DNA from: an uncultured Alphaproteobacteria bacterium
GTDB taxonomy: Bacteria > Pseudomonadota > Alphaproteobacteria > HIMB59 > GCA-002718135
DNA length: 62,569 bases
Direction of reading: 5' to 3'
Assembly (NCBI GenBank): GCA_902530685.1
Contig: CACAAZ010000004.1
Span: forward strand, 1 to 62,569
How positions within the stretch are numbered: position 1 is the first letter of the stretch; every line of letters starts with the position of its first letter. Positions 53,396-62,051 of the stretch are shown here, one piece after another. The notes under the pieces were generated by a model that was not told where the DNA came from, ran no database searches, and worked only from the letters and a program-made list of their open reading frames with translations. The translations under genes and the position numbers were made by a program.

Positions 53396-54151
53396 TTATA
53401 TTTTAAATAAATTTCCAAACCCATTAATTTTATTTTCTTTAATATTTGATAATTTTAAAGAGTCCCATATCAATGCTTGGTTACTAGAAATAACATTAAT
53501 CTTAAAATCATTTTCTATATCTTCTAGAATATCAACGATTTTTAATGCTGTACAAGATACAAATAAACCATCAATATTTTTAAAGTTAATTTTGGAAATT
53601 TGATCCTTTAAACTCTTTAAACTAACTTGAGCTATTTCAGAGTCGTAATTTAGATTAAAAGAACTAAAGGACTCAATCTCAATATTGAAATTTTTAAGAT
53701 AATTAAAAACGGTTAAATTTACATCCTTAGGATAAGGAGTTAAGACAGCAATTTTTTGAAATTTTAATTTTTTAAAAGCTTTTAAAGCTGCTGTGATAGG
53801 AGTTGTAACTAATGTATTAGGCTTTGATTTACGAATTTGATTTGTTATTTCTTTTTCACCAATTGCAATAGTTCCAGATGTACAACCATATGCAACCACA
53901 TCAATATTTTGACCAGGTAATATTTGATCACAGACTTCAGGTATATAATTAGCCATTTTTAAATAATTTTCATGATTTAAAGGGTTATTGAAAGGTATCC
54001 TATTTACAAATATGTCTATTGGAAGAGAATGACATATTTTCCTGAAATCTTGTTCTATTGTAAAATCTGTTGAAAGAGCAATAAGTCCTATCCTTGGATT
54101 AGTTGTATTTTCCAAAATAGGATATAATATATTTTGATTGAAGTTTTTCAT
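53396..54151 (-). CDS. eutA: ectoine utilisation protein EutA (Asp/Glu racemase-like)
   Basis: 251 residues of the arylmalonate decarboxylase/maleate isomerase group: RIGLIALSTDFTIEQDF near 20, FVNRIPFNNPLNHENYL near 48, VVAYGCTSGTIAIGEKE near 86 with the first Cys, KIAVLTPYPKDVN, and LFVSCTALKIVDILED near 197 with the second Cys. The series matches EutA, which acts with EutB and EutC on 5-hydroxyectoine (probably at its stereocentre). The start overlaps the amidinotransferase stop by one base (TAATG), so the two are coupled, and the gene is convergent with ehuA. Confidence 0.78.
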   Translation of the reverse strand: MKNFNQNILYPILENTTNPRIGLIALSTDFTIEQDFRKICHSLPIDIFVNRIPFNNPLNHENYLKMANYIPEVCDQILPGQNIDVVAYGCTSGTIAIGEKEITNQIRKSKPNTLVTTPITAALKAFKKLKFQKIAVLTPYPKDVNLTVFNYLKNFNIEIESFSSFNLNYDSEIAQVSLKSLKDQISKINFKNIDGLFVSCTALKIVDILEDIENDFKINVISSNQALIWDSLKLSNIKENKINGFGNLFKI

Positions 54152-55254
54152 TACTGATTTGGAAAATAATCTTCACATTCACCTTCGCGGTAGACATCTG
54201 TTGTTGCACAATGGAGACTTCCTCCAAAAGCATAGACATCTCTAAAAGGAACTGGAATAACATCCATACCAAAATTTTCCATTTGTTTAATCATTTTTTC
54301 TTCAGAAGCTTCAACACAAATGGTTTTTGGATTTAGAATCAAAACGTTCATGGATAGCCATATAGATGAGTAGCACATTGGCGGAGGAGTGTTATGGATT
54401 GAAGGTGCCGCCTCGTGTATTTCCCATTTATTATCGTCAAATATTTTTCTTTGTTCATTTGATATTTTTCTGTTTGGGTTCATTATAATAACTCCAGGTT
54501 TTATTGGCGTAAAACATGCATCAATATGAGTAGGTATTAGTTCTCCAGGTAAATTAATCTGATGAATACGATGATTTGGATAATGTCTTCTTAACCAATC
54601 TAAACCTTTTAAATTTGATGTAAAATTGTTGTGATAAAAAAGATCTTTTCCAAAGCGTAAAATTTCTGCTGCATCAAAAAGTGGTTCTTTTTCTGTCAAT
54701 ATCATATCTCTATTTTCAATTTTTTTATATCTTTCTTCTTCAGTTATGCCTTCAGGAAGATAATTAGACTTATAAGATTGATTAGTTAATCTTGGTTTTG
54801 GTGCTGACTCCCATCGCATATTTTTATCTTCTGAATAATATTTTTCAAGTAATGGTCTATACGCAAGATATTCAAACCATCTACATCTATAAGACATGGG
54901 TGCTTCTAGCATTTCATTACCTACTGTTAATATAACATCCCTTGGTGGCATACAACCAAACATACCTTCGTTTGACCAATCTGGAGTATTTATTGTTTGA
55001 CTAAAATCTATTGGAGTTGGTCTATCAACTTTTATATCAAGATTATTCAATATTTTTACGAAATTGTCTAATTGAATATTAGCTTTATCAATTGCATCCT
55101 TTGGTCTTGGCCCATGAGATCCAATCATACCGCTATCTTTACTAATTTTTGGAGCAAGAGCGGGTTCAATTGGTGGGATATTTGAATTTTCTACTCTACC
55201 AACTATTACATGTTTAAGAGAATCCCATTCATTCCACGAATTTACTATTGTCAT
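54151..55254 (-). CDS. glycine amidinotransferase-like enzyme (guanidino transfer)
   Basis: 367 residues of the amidinotransferase (AGAT) family: WNEWDSLKHVIVGRVE at the start, EKEPLFDAAEILRFGKDLF near 188-206 with the Asp, LIPTHIDACFTPIKPG near 240 with the catalytic His-Asp, and GGSLHCATTDVYREG near 346 with the nucleophile Cys. It moves an amidino group from arginine to an amine acceptor such as glycine. Its coupling to eutA suggests an acceptor or substrate made in ectoine or diaminobutyrate metabolism. Guanidinoacetate formation is the family default. It is divergent from gabD with 41 bases between starts. Confidence 0.8.
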   Translation of the reverse strand: MTIVNSWNEWDSLKHVIVGRVENSNIPPIEPALAPKISKDSGMIGSHGPRPKDAIDKANIQLDNFVKILNNLDIKVDRPTPIDFSQTINTPDWSNEGMFGCMPPRDVILTVGNEMLEAPMSYRCRWFEYLAYRPLLEKYYSEDKNMRWESAPKPRLTNQSYKSNYLPEGITEEERYKKIENRDMILTEKEPLFDAAEILRFGKDLFYHNNFTSNLKGLDWLRRHYPNHRIHQINLPGELIPTHIDACFTPIKPGVIIMNPNRKISNEQRKIFDDNKWEIHEAAPSIHNTPPPMCYSSIWLSMNVLILNPKTICVEASEEKMIKQMENFGMDVIPVPFRDVYAFGGSLHCATTDVYREGECEDYFPNQ

Positions 55255-55295
55255 TATAAGTTCCTTAATTTAAATTAAGTATATATTTATAGAAT

Positions 55296-56747
55296 ATGGA
55301 ATTAAATAATAAATCTCTGTTTAAAGAAAAATGTTATGTCAATGGTAGTTGGGTTGAAAGCCAATCCGGTGATTTTTTAGAAGTAAATAATCCCGCAACA
55401 CAAGAGATCATCGGGAAAGTCCCTAAATTTACAAAAGATGAAACAAAAAAAGTAATAGAAAATGCGAATGATGCTTTTCAAACATGGAAAAACACAACTG
55501 CAAAAGAAAGATCTGTTATTCTTAAAAAATGGGGAGATTTAATTGTTGAAAACGTAGAAGATCTTGCAAAAATTATGACAATAGAACAAGGTAAACCTGT
55601 AGCAGAAGCTAAAGGTGAAATATTAATGGGAGCATCATACATTGAATTTTATGCAGAAGAGGCAAAAAGAGTATATGGCGATATAATACCAGACCCAAGA
55701 CCTGGAAAAAGAATAGTTGTAATTAAACAACCTGTAGGAGTTGTTGGAGCCATAACTCCATGGAATTTCCCCAACTCAATGATAACTAGGAAATGTGCAG
55801 CTGCTTTAGCAGTAGGTTGTACAGCGGTTGTTAAACCAGCAAGTCAAACTCCTTATTCGGCTTTGGCAGTTGCTGAATTAGCACATAGGGCTGGTTTTCC
55901 TAAAGGTGTGTTTAATATTATTACAGGATCTGCAAAAGATATAGGTTTAGAATTAACTAAAAATCCAATGGTTCGAAAAATTTCATTTACAGGTTCGACC
56001 GAAGTTGGCAAAATATTAATGGAACAAAGTGCTTCAACTGTAAAAAAGGTTTCAATGGAATTGGGTGGTCATGCACCTTTCATAGTATTTGATGATGCTG
56101 ATCTGAATGAAGCTGTAACTGGAGCAATGCAAAGTAAGTTTAGAAATAGTGGTCAAACTTGTATTTGTTCAAATCGAATTTTTGTTCATGAGAAAGTTTA
56201 TGATGAATTTTTAGAAAAATTTTCAGCTGAGGTGAAAAAAATTAAAGTTGGAAATGGATTAGATGAAGGCGTTGTGTCAGGTCCACTTATAGATAAATCA
56301 TCTTTAGATAAAGTAATTGATCATGTGCAAGATGCAGTAAATACGGGTGCAAAAATAGCCGTAGGTGGTGACGTTCATTCACTTGGTGGTAATTTTTATC
56401 AACCTACAGTCTTATCACATGTGACAACTAAAGCTAAAATTACATTTGAGGAAACATTTGGTCCAGTTGCACCGTTATATAAATTTTCAAATGATGAAGA
56501 AGTAATAAATTTAGCAAACGATACTCCTTATGGTTTAGCATCCTATTTTTATTCAAGAGATATTAGTAGAGTATGGAAAATTGCTGAAGCTTTGGAATAT
56601 GGTATTGTGTCAATTAATAATGGACTTCCAACAATTGCTGAAATACCGTTTGGGGGAGTAAAAGAATCTGGAATGGGAAGAGAAGGATCAAAGTACGGTT
56701 TAGACGATTATCTAGTTATTAAATACATTTCAATGGGCGGTATTTAA
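55296..56747 (+). CDS. gabD: succinate-semialdehyde dehydrogenase family (GabD/Ssd)
   Basis: 483 residues: MTIEQGKPVAEAKGEI near 95, ITPWNFPNSMITRK near 152 with the oxyanion Asn, FTGSTEVGKILM near 228, SMELGGHAPFIVFDDAD near 251 with the base Glu, NSGQTCICSNRIFVHE near 284 with the catalytic Cys. Closest to GabD. In ectoine breakdown an enzyme of this type (Ssd) oxidises aspartate semialdehyde to aspartate, which suits its place beside eutA and ehuA; GABA breakdown is the other option. Shares TTAA with the convergent ROK kinase gene. Confidence 0.85.
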   Translation: MELNNKSLFKEKCYVNGSWVESQSGDFLEVNNPATQEIIGKVPKFTKDETKKVIENANDAFQTWKNTTAKERSVILKKWGDLIVENVEDLAKIMTIEQGKPVAEAKGEILMGASYIEFYAEEAKRVYGDIIPDPRPGKRIVVIKQPVGVVGAITPWNFPNSMITRKCAAALAVGCTAVVKPASQTPYSALAVAELAHRAGFPKGVFNIITGSAKDIGLELTKNPMVRKISFTGSTEVGKILMEQSASTVKKVSMELGGHAPFIVFDDADLNEAVTGAMQSKFRNSGQTCICSNRIFVHEKVYDEFLEKFSAEVKKIKVGNGLDEGVVSGPLIDKSSLDKVIDHVQDAVNTGAKIAVGGDVHSLGGNFYQPTVLSHVTTKAKITFEETFGPVAPLYKFSNDEEVINLANDTPYGLASYFYSRDISRVWKIAEALEYGIVSINNGLPTIAEIPFGGVKESGMGREGSKYGLDDYLVIKYISMGGI

Positions 56748-57634
56748 GATAGCCAAGCAGCTCCTCTAACTCCGCTTGAATCTCCATGCATATTTTTTAC
56801 GACTTTAGTATGAAGAGTATCAGTAAATACATATTTTTTTAATTCTATATCAATGTTTTCAAATATATATTCGATATTTGACATTCCACCGCCTAAGACA
56901 ATAATATCAGGGTCAAGAATATTACATACCAATGAGAGGCCTCTTGCCAAATGATTTGTATATTGCTTTAGCGCAAATGTACAATCTTCATCAAAGTTTT
57001 TGAAACCATCCAGAATTTGATGTGAATCAAATTCTTTATTGAATCTTAAATTAAATGATGATGCAAAACCTGGTCCTGATACATATGTTTCCATACAACC
57101 ATCTTTCCCACAGTAGCATTTTTTTACAAACTTTTTTTCTTCATCTGACCGATTTGGTAAAGTTACATGACCCCATTCACCACCTATGTGATTCCTACCT
57201 TGAAGAACTTTATGATCTATAACAATTCCACCTCCTGTTCCTGTGCCAATAATTACTCCAAATACAACTTTATGACCCTTTCCAGCACCATCAACTGCTT
57301 CCGATAAAGTAAAACAGTTTGCATCATTTTCTAAATTTACATTTTTTTTTAAAATTTTTTCTAAATCTTTTTTTAGTGGTTTTCCGTTTAGCCAAATGGA
57401 ATTAGCATTTTTAATCAAAGCTGAGTCGGCTGATATTGCTCCAGGCATTCCGATACCTATATTTGCTACATTACCGAATAATTTCTCAAAATTGTTAACA
57501 ATTGATAATATCCCCTTAATTGTTCCATCATAATTTTTTTCAGTTGTTATTCTTTGACGTTTTAATTCTTTACCATGAGCATCGATGATAATACCTTCGG
57601 TTTTGGTACCACCCAAATCAATACCAATTTTCAT
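56744..57634 (-). CDS. ROK family sugar kinase (fructokinase/GlcNAc kinase type)
   Basis: 296 residues: ATP-binding IGIDLGGTKTEGIIID at the start, GIGMPGAIS near 62, catalytic LENDANCFTLSEA near 103, GTGTGGGIVID, HIGGEWGH near 149, and the zinc motif CYCGKDGCMETYVSGPG near 175-190. This is the E. coli Mak/NagK-like branch. It phosphorylates a hexose or N-acetylhexosamine; the GH20 enzyme at the far left end could supply GlcNAc, but the two are not adjacent. Last gene of the mgtE-gshA-gshB-bioY-ROK run, 6 bases after bioY. Confidence 0.8.
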   Translation of the reverse strand: MKIGIDLGGTKTEGIIIDAHGKELKRQRITTEKNYDGTIKGILSIVNNFEKLFGNVANIGIGMPGAISADSALIKNANSIWLNGKPLKKDLEKILKKNVNLENDANCFTLSEAVDGAGKGHKVVFGVIIGTGTGGGIVIDHKVLQGRNHIGGEWGHVTLPNRSDEEKKFVKKCYCGKDGCMETYVSGPGFASSFNLRFNKEFDSHQILDGFKNFDEDCTFALKQYTNHLARGLSLVCNILDPDIIVLGGGMSNIEYIFENIDIELKKYVFTDTLHTKVVKNMHGDSSGVRGAAWLS

Positions 57635-57640
57635 TAAAAA

Positions 57641-58207
57641 TTAATTTTTAGTATTTTTTTGCAATGTTGGAATTAAAGTAACAGCTAAAGCTATCTTAAA
57701 TATTTCACTTGGAATAAATGGCATTAAACCAGCTACAATAGCTTTTTCAAAACCAATTATAGATCCAAGGTATAAAATACCTATTGTAAATATAATAATT
57801 GATCCTATTAAAAGTGAAAAGGTTGCTTTAAGATATGTTTTACTAAATCCTAAATTAGCAAAATAACTGATTGTAATTGAAGCTAAAAGCATTCCATAAA
57901 GGTAACCAGCTGTTGGTCCAGTAAGATAAGCAATTCCACCACCTGATGCAAATACAGGCAATCCAACTGCTCCTTCAAATAAATAAAGAGCTACAGTAAT
58001 AAAAGAAAGTCTTACACTGTAAGTCATTCCAATTAAAAAGATAACAAAAGTTTGCATTGTCATTGGTACTGGCCAAAAAGGTACCTGAACTTTTGCAGAG
58101 ATCGCAAGTAACAGTGTTCCAAATAATGCTAAAAAGATACCCAGAACATTAGAATTTATTTTTTTAAAAGTGTCTAATTCATTAATCAAAATTCTTTGTT
58201 TATTCAT
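57641..58207 (-). CDS. bioY: biotin transporter S component BioY
   Basis: 188 residues, about six helices, with the BioY pattern: AKVQVPFWPVPMTMQTFVIF near 43-62, LYLFEGAVGLPVFASGGG near 75, LTGPTAGYLYGMLLAS near 96-112. Imports biotin, alone or with an ECF module not present here. No biotin synthesis gene is in the window; biotin uptake is common in streamlined marine bacteria. It follows gshB by 26 bases. Confidence 0.9.
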   Translation of the reverse strand: MNKQRILINELDTFKKINSNVLGIFLALFGTLLLAISAKVQVPFWPVPMTMQTFVIFLIGMTYSVRLSFITVALYLFEGAVGLPVFASGGGIAYLTGPTAGYLYGMLLASITISYFANLGFSKTYLKATFSLLIGSIIIFTIGILYLGSIIGFEKAIVAGLMPFIPSEIFKIALAVTLIPTLQKNTKN

Positions 58208-58233
58208 TTAAATGTCCTTTACAAATATTGTCA

Positions 58234-59172
58234 TTAAACTAATTTATATTTTGCTTCAAGCTTATCCCAGAAAAGATTTTCTAATTTTTCATTATTTAAT
58301 ATATTTATTTGTTTTATTCCTGTTGGAGATGTCACGTTTATTTCAGTAAGATAATCACCAATTACATCGATTCCAACAAAGAATAGATTTTTTTTCCTAA
58401 ATTCTGGACCCAGTTTATCAATTATTTCTTTATCTCTAAATACTAATTCAGTTTTCCTAGGTGTACCTCCAGCATGAAAATTTGCCTTCACTTCTCCAAC
58501 TTGTGGAACTCTTGAAACAGAACCTACATAATCTCCATCAATAAATATTATTCTTCTATCACCAAGATTAATCTCTTTAATAAATTTTTGGATCATTATT
58601 GGTAAATTGAGATATGGCTTAAGTTTTTCTCTATTAAAACTTTCTTTGGTAAATTTATGTATGCCAATACCTCCATTACCGTACAAGGGCTTTGTGATAA
58701 TAACCTTATGTAAATTAAGGAATTCTTCAATATGATCTAAATCTTTAGATACTATTGTAGGAGCCATAAATTCTTTAAAATTAAAGGTATATAATTTTTC
58801 AGTAGAATTTCTAACAGCAGTAGGATTATTAATCACATAGGTACTATCAGGTAACAGATCCAAAATGTATGTCGATGTGATATAGTTCATATCAAATGGA
58901 GGATCTTGTCTTAGAAAAACAAATATAAAATCAGATAAATTAAGTATTATTTCATTTGAAAGATATTCAAAATATTTTTTTTCATTTAAATATAATTTAA
59001 TAAAATTACCTTTAGCTTTTACGATATTATCATGAATAAATAAATTTTCTGGATTGTAATAAAATATTTTGTAACCTCTTTGCTGAGCTTCATAAGCAAT
59101 TAAAAAAGATGTATCAAATTCATAATCAATTTTCTCAATGGGATCCATTTGAATAGCAATTTTTTTATTCAT
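58234..59172 (-). CDS. gshB: glutathione synthetase
   Basis: 312 residues with the GshB pattern: IAIQMDPIEKIDYEFDTSF at the start, FVFLRQDPPFDMNYI near 85, IITKPLYGNGGIGIHKF ATP-grasp loop near 155, GDRRIIFIDGDYVGSVSRVP near 196 and FVGIDVIGDYLTEINVTSPTG near 270-290. Adds glycine to gamma-glutamylcysteine. The start overlaps gshA's stop by one base (TAATG). Complete and ordinary. Confidence 0.92.
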   Translation of the reverse strand: MNKKIAIQMDPIEKIDYEFDTSFLIAYEAQQRGYKIFYYNPENLFIHDNIVKAKGNFIKLYLNEKKYFEYLSNEIILNLSDFIFVFLRQDPPFDMNYITSTYILDLLPDSTYVINNPTAVRNSTEKLYTFNFKEFMAPTIVSKDLDHIEEFLNLHKVIITKPLYGNGGIGIHKFTKESFNREKLKPYLNLPIMIQKFIKEINLGDRRIIFIDGDYVGSVSRVPQVGEVKANFHAGGTPRKTELVFRDKEIIDKLGPEFRKKNLFFVGIDVIGDYLTEINVTSPTGIKQINILNNEKLENLFWDKLEAKYKLV

Positions 59173-60512
59173 TAAAAAATATTTTCAGAATAGATATTAC
59201 TTATATCTTTATTCCAAGAATTATTAAATTTATTTATAAGTACATCAGCTGGAGATTGATTATTTGATAAATTTTTTTCAAGATCTTTCAAATAATAAGT
59301 TTCATTGTATTGATTTTTGTTATTCAAAATATTTCTTCTTTCCAATCCTTCTTTAGATATTTCAAATAAACTTTGAGCGACGTTTAATATGGTGCCTTCT
59401 TTAAAACGACAAGAAAGTCCATATTTTGGAGCATTTTTATTTAGATAGTCCCGATCCTCCTGAGACCATCCTTCAACCATTTCATCAATTTTATTCAACG
59501 AATTTTCATCATATAATAAACCTGTCCAAAAAGCAGGCTGTGAACAAATTAAATCCCATGAACATGCATCCATTGACCTTATTTCTAAAAACTGTTTCAA
59601 CCTAACTTGTGGAAATAAAGTAGATAAGTGATCTATCCAATCATTAAGTGAAGGTTCAGTATTTAAATTTATTTCAGTTTTATTTAAAAAAAATTCTCTA
59701 AATGTATATTGTGTCATATCTATATATTTATAATTTCTAACAATAAAATACATTGGAACATCTAATGCATACTCAACATATTTCTCAAAACTAAATCCTT
59801 TTTCAAAAACAAATGGTATTATTCCTGTTCTATCTTTATCAGTATGATGCCAAAAATGTGATCTTAAACTTTTAAATCTAGAAATATTTTTTTTTTCAAA
59901 AGGTGAATTTGCAAATATTGCTGTTGCAATTGCTTCTAAATTTAGCATCAGCCGATATTTTCGTTTCATATCATCTTCAGAATAAAAATCTAAATTTACT
60001 TGATTGGTACAGGTTCTTTTCATCATGTGATGACCTAAGGTTCCAACTTTGGTCATATACTCTTTCATTATATTATACCTCTGTTTGGGCACCCATGAAA
60101 AATCCTCCAAAGTAAGGGAAGGCTCAACACCTAACCCTAATAAAATAAAATTAAATTCTTCTCCAATCTTTTTAAGTTCATTTAAGTGTCTACTGGTTTC
60201 ACTACATGTTTGATGTATGTTGCTTAATTGAGCCCCGGATAGTTCAATTTGCCCACCTGGTTCTAACGTTATGTTTTCACCAAATCGCTCCAAAGCTATA
60301 ATTGTAATATTTTTGTCATCGTATTTGGGTTTCCACCCATCATTTACAAACCTAGTTAGTATATCTTTAATACCATTAGTCTCATTATATGAAAGTTGTG
60401 AAAAATTTTTTTTATTTAATACAAATTTTTCATGCTCTACACCTATTTTTAGATTATTTTTACTTTTCATACCTCGATAAAAGTATTCTATTAAATCTTG
60501 TTTTTTTAACAT
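59172..60512 (-). CDS. gshA: glutamate-cysteine ligase, alphaproteobacterial/plant type
   Basis: 446 residues. IGVEHEKFVL near 23 (metal-binding Glu), ITLEPGGQIELSGAQL near 77, NMEK-type PKQRYNIMKEYM near 128, CTNQVNLDFYSEDDMKRKYRLM near 158, FLEIRSMDACSW near 311. This is the class shared by alphaproteobacteria and plants, not the E. coli GshA type, which supports the taxonomic reading. Makes gamma-glutamylcysteine. Coupled to gshB. Confidence 0.9.
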   Translation of the reverse strand: MLKKQDLIEYFYRGMKSKNNLKIGVEHEKFVLNKKNFSQLSYNETNGIKDILTRFVNDGWKPKYDDKNITIIALERFGENITLEPGGQIELSGAQLSNIHQTCSETSRHLNELKKIGEEFNFILLGLGVEPSLTLEDFSWVPKQRYNIMKEYMTKVGTLGHHMMKRTCTNQVNLDFYSEDDMKRKYRLMLNLEAIATAIFANSPFEKKNISRFKSLRSHFWHHTDKDRTGIIPFVFEKGFSFEKYVEYALDVPMYFIVRNYKYIDMTQYTFREFFLNKTEINLNTEPSLNDWIDHLSTLFPQVRLKQFLEIRSMDACSWDLICSQPAFWTGLLYDENSLNKIDEMVEGWSQEDRDYLNKNAPKYGLSCRFKEGTILNVAQSLFEISKEGLERRNILNNKNQYNETYYLKDLEKNLSNNQSPADVLINKFNNSWNKDISNIYSENIF

Positions 60513-60536
60513 AAGGTATATTTAATATAGTCAATA

Positions 60537-61907
60537 TTATATTAAAAATAAGGTTGCTAACCCTAAAAAAGATAGGAATCCGAAAACATCCGTTATTGTA
60601 GTTAATATTACTGCTGAAGCTAATGCTGGATCAATTTTCATTTTTTCTAGAGCAAGAGGTATTATTGTTCCAGCAAAACCTGCTAGTATCAAGTTTAATA
60701 CCATGGCTAAACCTATGATTACACCTAACATAAAATCTTGAAACCAATATATAGAAACTAGTGATATTATTACTGCAAATATTATACCATTTATACCGCC
60801 TATTAATGTTTCTTTGGTAATTATTTTTAGAGCATTACTTGTCGTTAGTTCTTTTACAGCTAGCGCTCTTACTGCAACAGTTAAAGTTTGAGTCCCAGCA
60901 TTTGCGCCCATAGATGCAACTATCGGCATTAAGATTGCTAAAGCAACCACCTTCTCAATAGCTGCTTCAAATAAACCTATAACTATAGAAGCGACAACTG
61001 CTGTCATTAAATTTACAATTAGCCAGGAAATTCTTGATTTTGTTGTATCTACAACAGAATTATAAATATCAGTATGGCCAACACCACCTAGCTTTAAAAT
61101 ATCTTCTTCTCTTTCCTCTTCAATGACATCCACAACATCATCAACAGTAATTGATCCTAATATTTTTTTTTGCTCATCAATTACTGGTGCACTAACTAAT
61201 CCATATTTGCTGAATTGGTATGCAACTTCTTCTTGATCAGTATTGATCTCAATCGCACGCAGTTCTTTATTCTTAAGAGAACTTAGTTTGACATTTCTTT
61301 TTGACCCCATTAATCTTCCTAAAGGAACTACTCCTTCAACTTTTCTATCTTTATCTATTAAATAAATATCATAAAAATCTTCAGGCAATTTTTTTTTGTT
61401 TCCTCTAAGATAATCTATAGCTTGACCAACATTCCACCATTGATCTATTGATACAAATTTTCTTTGCATCAATCTACCTGCGGAGTCTTCAGGATAATTT
61501 AATCCTTGTTCAATTAAGTTTCTTTCTTCTTCTTCTAAATTCTCTAAAAAGGTATTTTGATCTTCTTTTTCTAAATCTTCAACTAAATCAACTGCATCAT
61601 CAATATCTAGTTGTTTAGCATTGCTGGCCAACTGCTTAATATCAAGTGTTTCAACTATTTCATCTCTAAGACTATCATTTAAATATGTTAATATTTCTGG
61701 ATCAAATCTATCTCTGATAATATTTAATAGACTTAATCTTAGAACAGGATCAAGATTTTGCAGTAATTCTGCAATATCTGCATTATGAATATCATCTAAA
61801 TATTTAAAAATTTTATTATTTTGATAATTTTCTAAATAACTAGTGACTAATTCAACCGAATCAATCACAGAAAATTTGTTTTTTGTTATATCTAATTTAT
61901 TTTCCAT
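60537..61907 (-). CDS. mgtE: magnesium transporter MgtE
   Basis: 456 residues from the ATG at 61907 (MENKLDITK...). A longer reading frame up to 61970 runs through the tRNA gene and is not real. Domains: N-terminal helical superhelix (about 25-130), two CBS repeats (about 140-270, with GSITVDDVVDVIEEE at the end), and five membrane helices (about 295-455) with the pore motif MPIVASMGANAGTQTL. Imports Mg2+ and is gated by it. The ATG is only 8 bases after the tRNA's CCA end and no ribosome-binding site fits between, so the start depends on processed tRNA read-through or leaderless initiation. Confidence 0.88.
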   Translation of the reverse strand: MENKLDITKNKFSVIDSVELVTSYLENYQNNKIFKYLDDIHNADIAELLQNLDPVLRLSLLNIIRDRFDPEILTYLNDSLRDEIVETLDIKQLASNAKQLDIDDAVDLVEDLEKEDQNTFLENLEEEERNLIEQGLNYPEDSAGRLMQRKFVSIDQWWNVGQAIDYLRGNKKKLPEDFYDIYLIDKDRKVEGVVPLGRLMGSKRNVKLSSLKNKELRAIEINTDQEEVAYQFSKYGLVSAPVIDEQKKILGSITVDDVVDVIEEEREEDILKLGGVGHTDIYNSVVDTTKSRISWLIVNLMTAVVASIVIGLFEAAIEKVVALAILMPIVASMGANAGTQTLTVAVRALAVKELTTSNALKIITKETLIGGINGIIFAVIISLVSIYWFQDFMLGVIIGLAMVLNLILAGFAGTIIPLALEKMKIDPALASAVILTTITDVFGFLSFLGLATLFLI

Positions 61908-61915
61908 AATTAATG

Positions 61916-62002
61916 TGGTGCGGCTGAGAAGACTTGAACTTCCACAGGATAAATCCCACAGCGACCTCAACGCTGCGCGTATACCAATTCCGCCACAGCC
62001 GC
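61916..62002 (-). tRNA. tRNA-Leu (anticodon GAG), CCA encoded
   Basis: Cloverleaf on the minus strand: acceptor GCGGCTG/CAGCCGC, D arm with TTGGTA, anticodon stem CAGCG/CGCTG with loop TTGAGGT (anticodon GAG), long class II variable arm as in Leu tRNAs, T-loop TTCAAGT, discriminator A, then encoded CCA (61916-61918). Reads CTC and CTT codons. It lies 49 bases from the divergent lipB start and 8 bases ahead of mgtE. Confidence 0.95.
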
Positions 62003-62051
62003 ATATTTACTAGAATTAAATATCAGATAGGATATTAAGTATCAACAGAAC

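Noticed and set aside
61908..61970. MgtE N-terminal extension starting at 61970
   Set aside because: The added codons are the tRNA-Leu gene read in frame; the ATG at 61907 gives the normal MgtE start.
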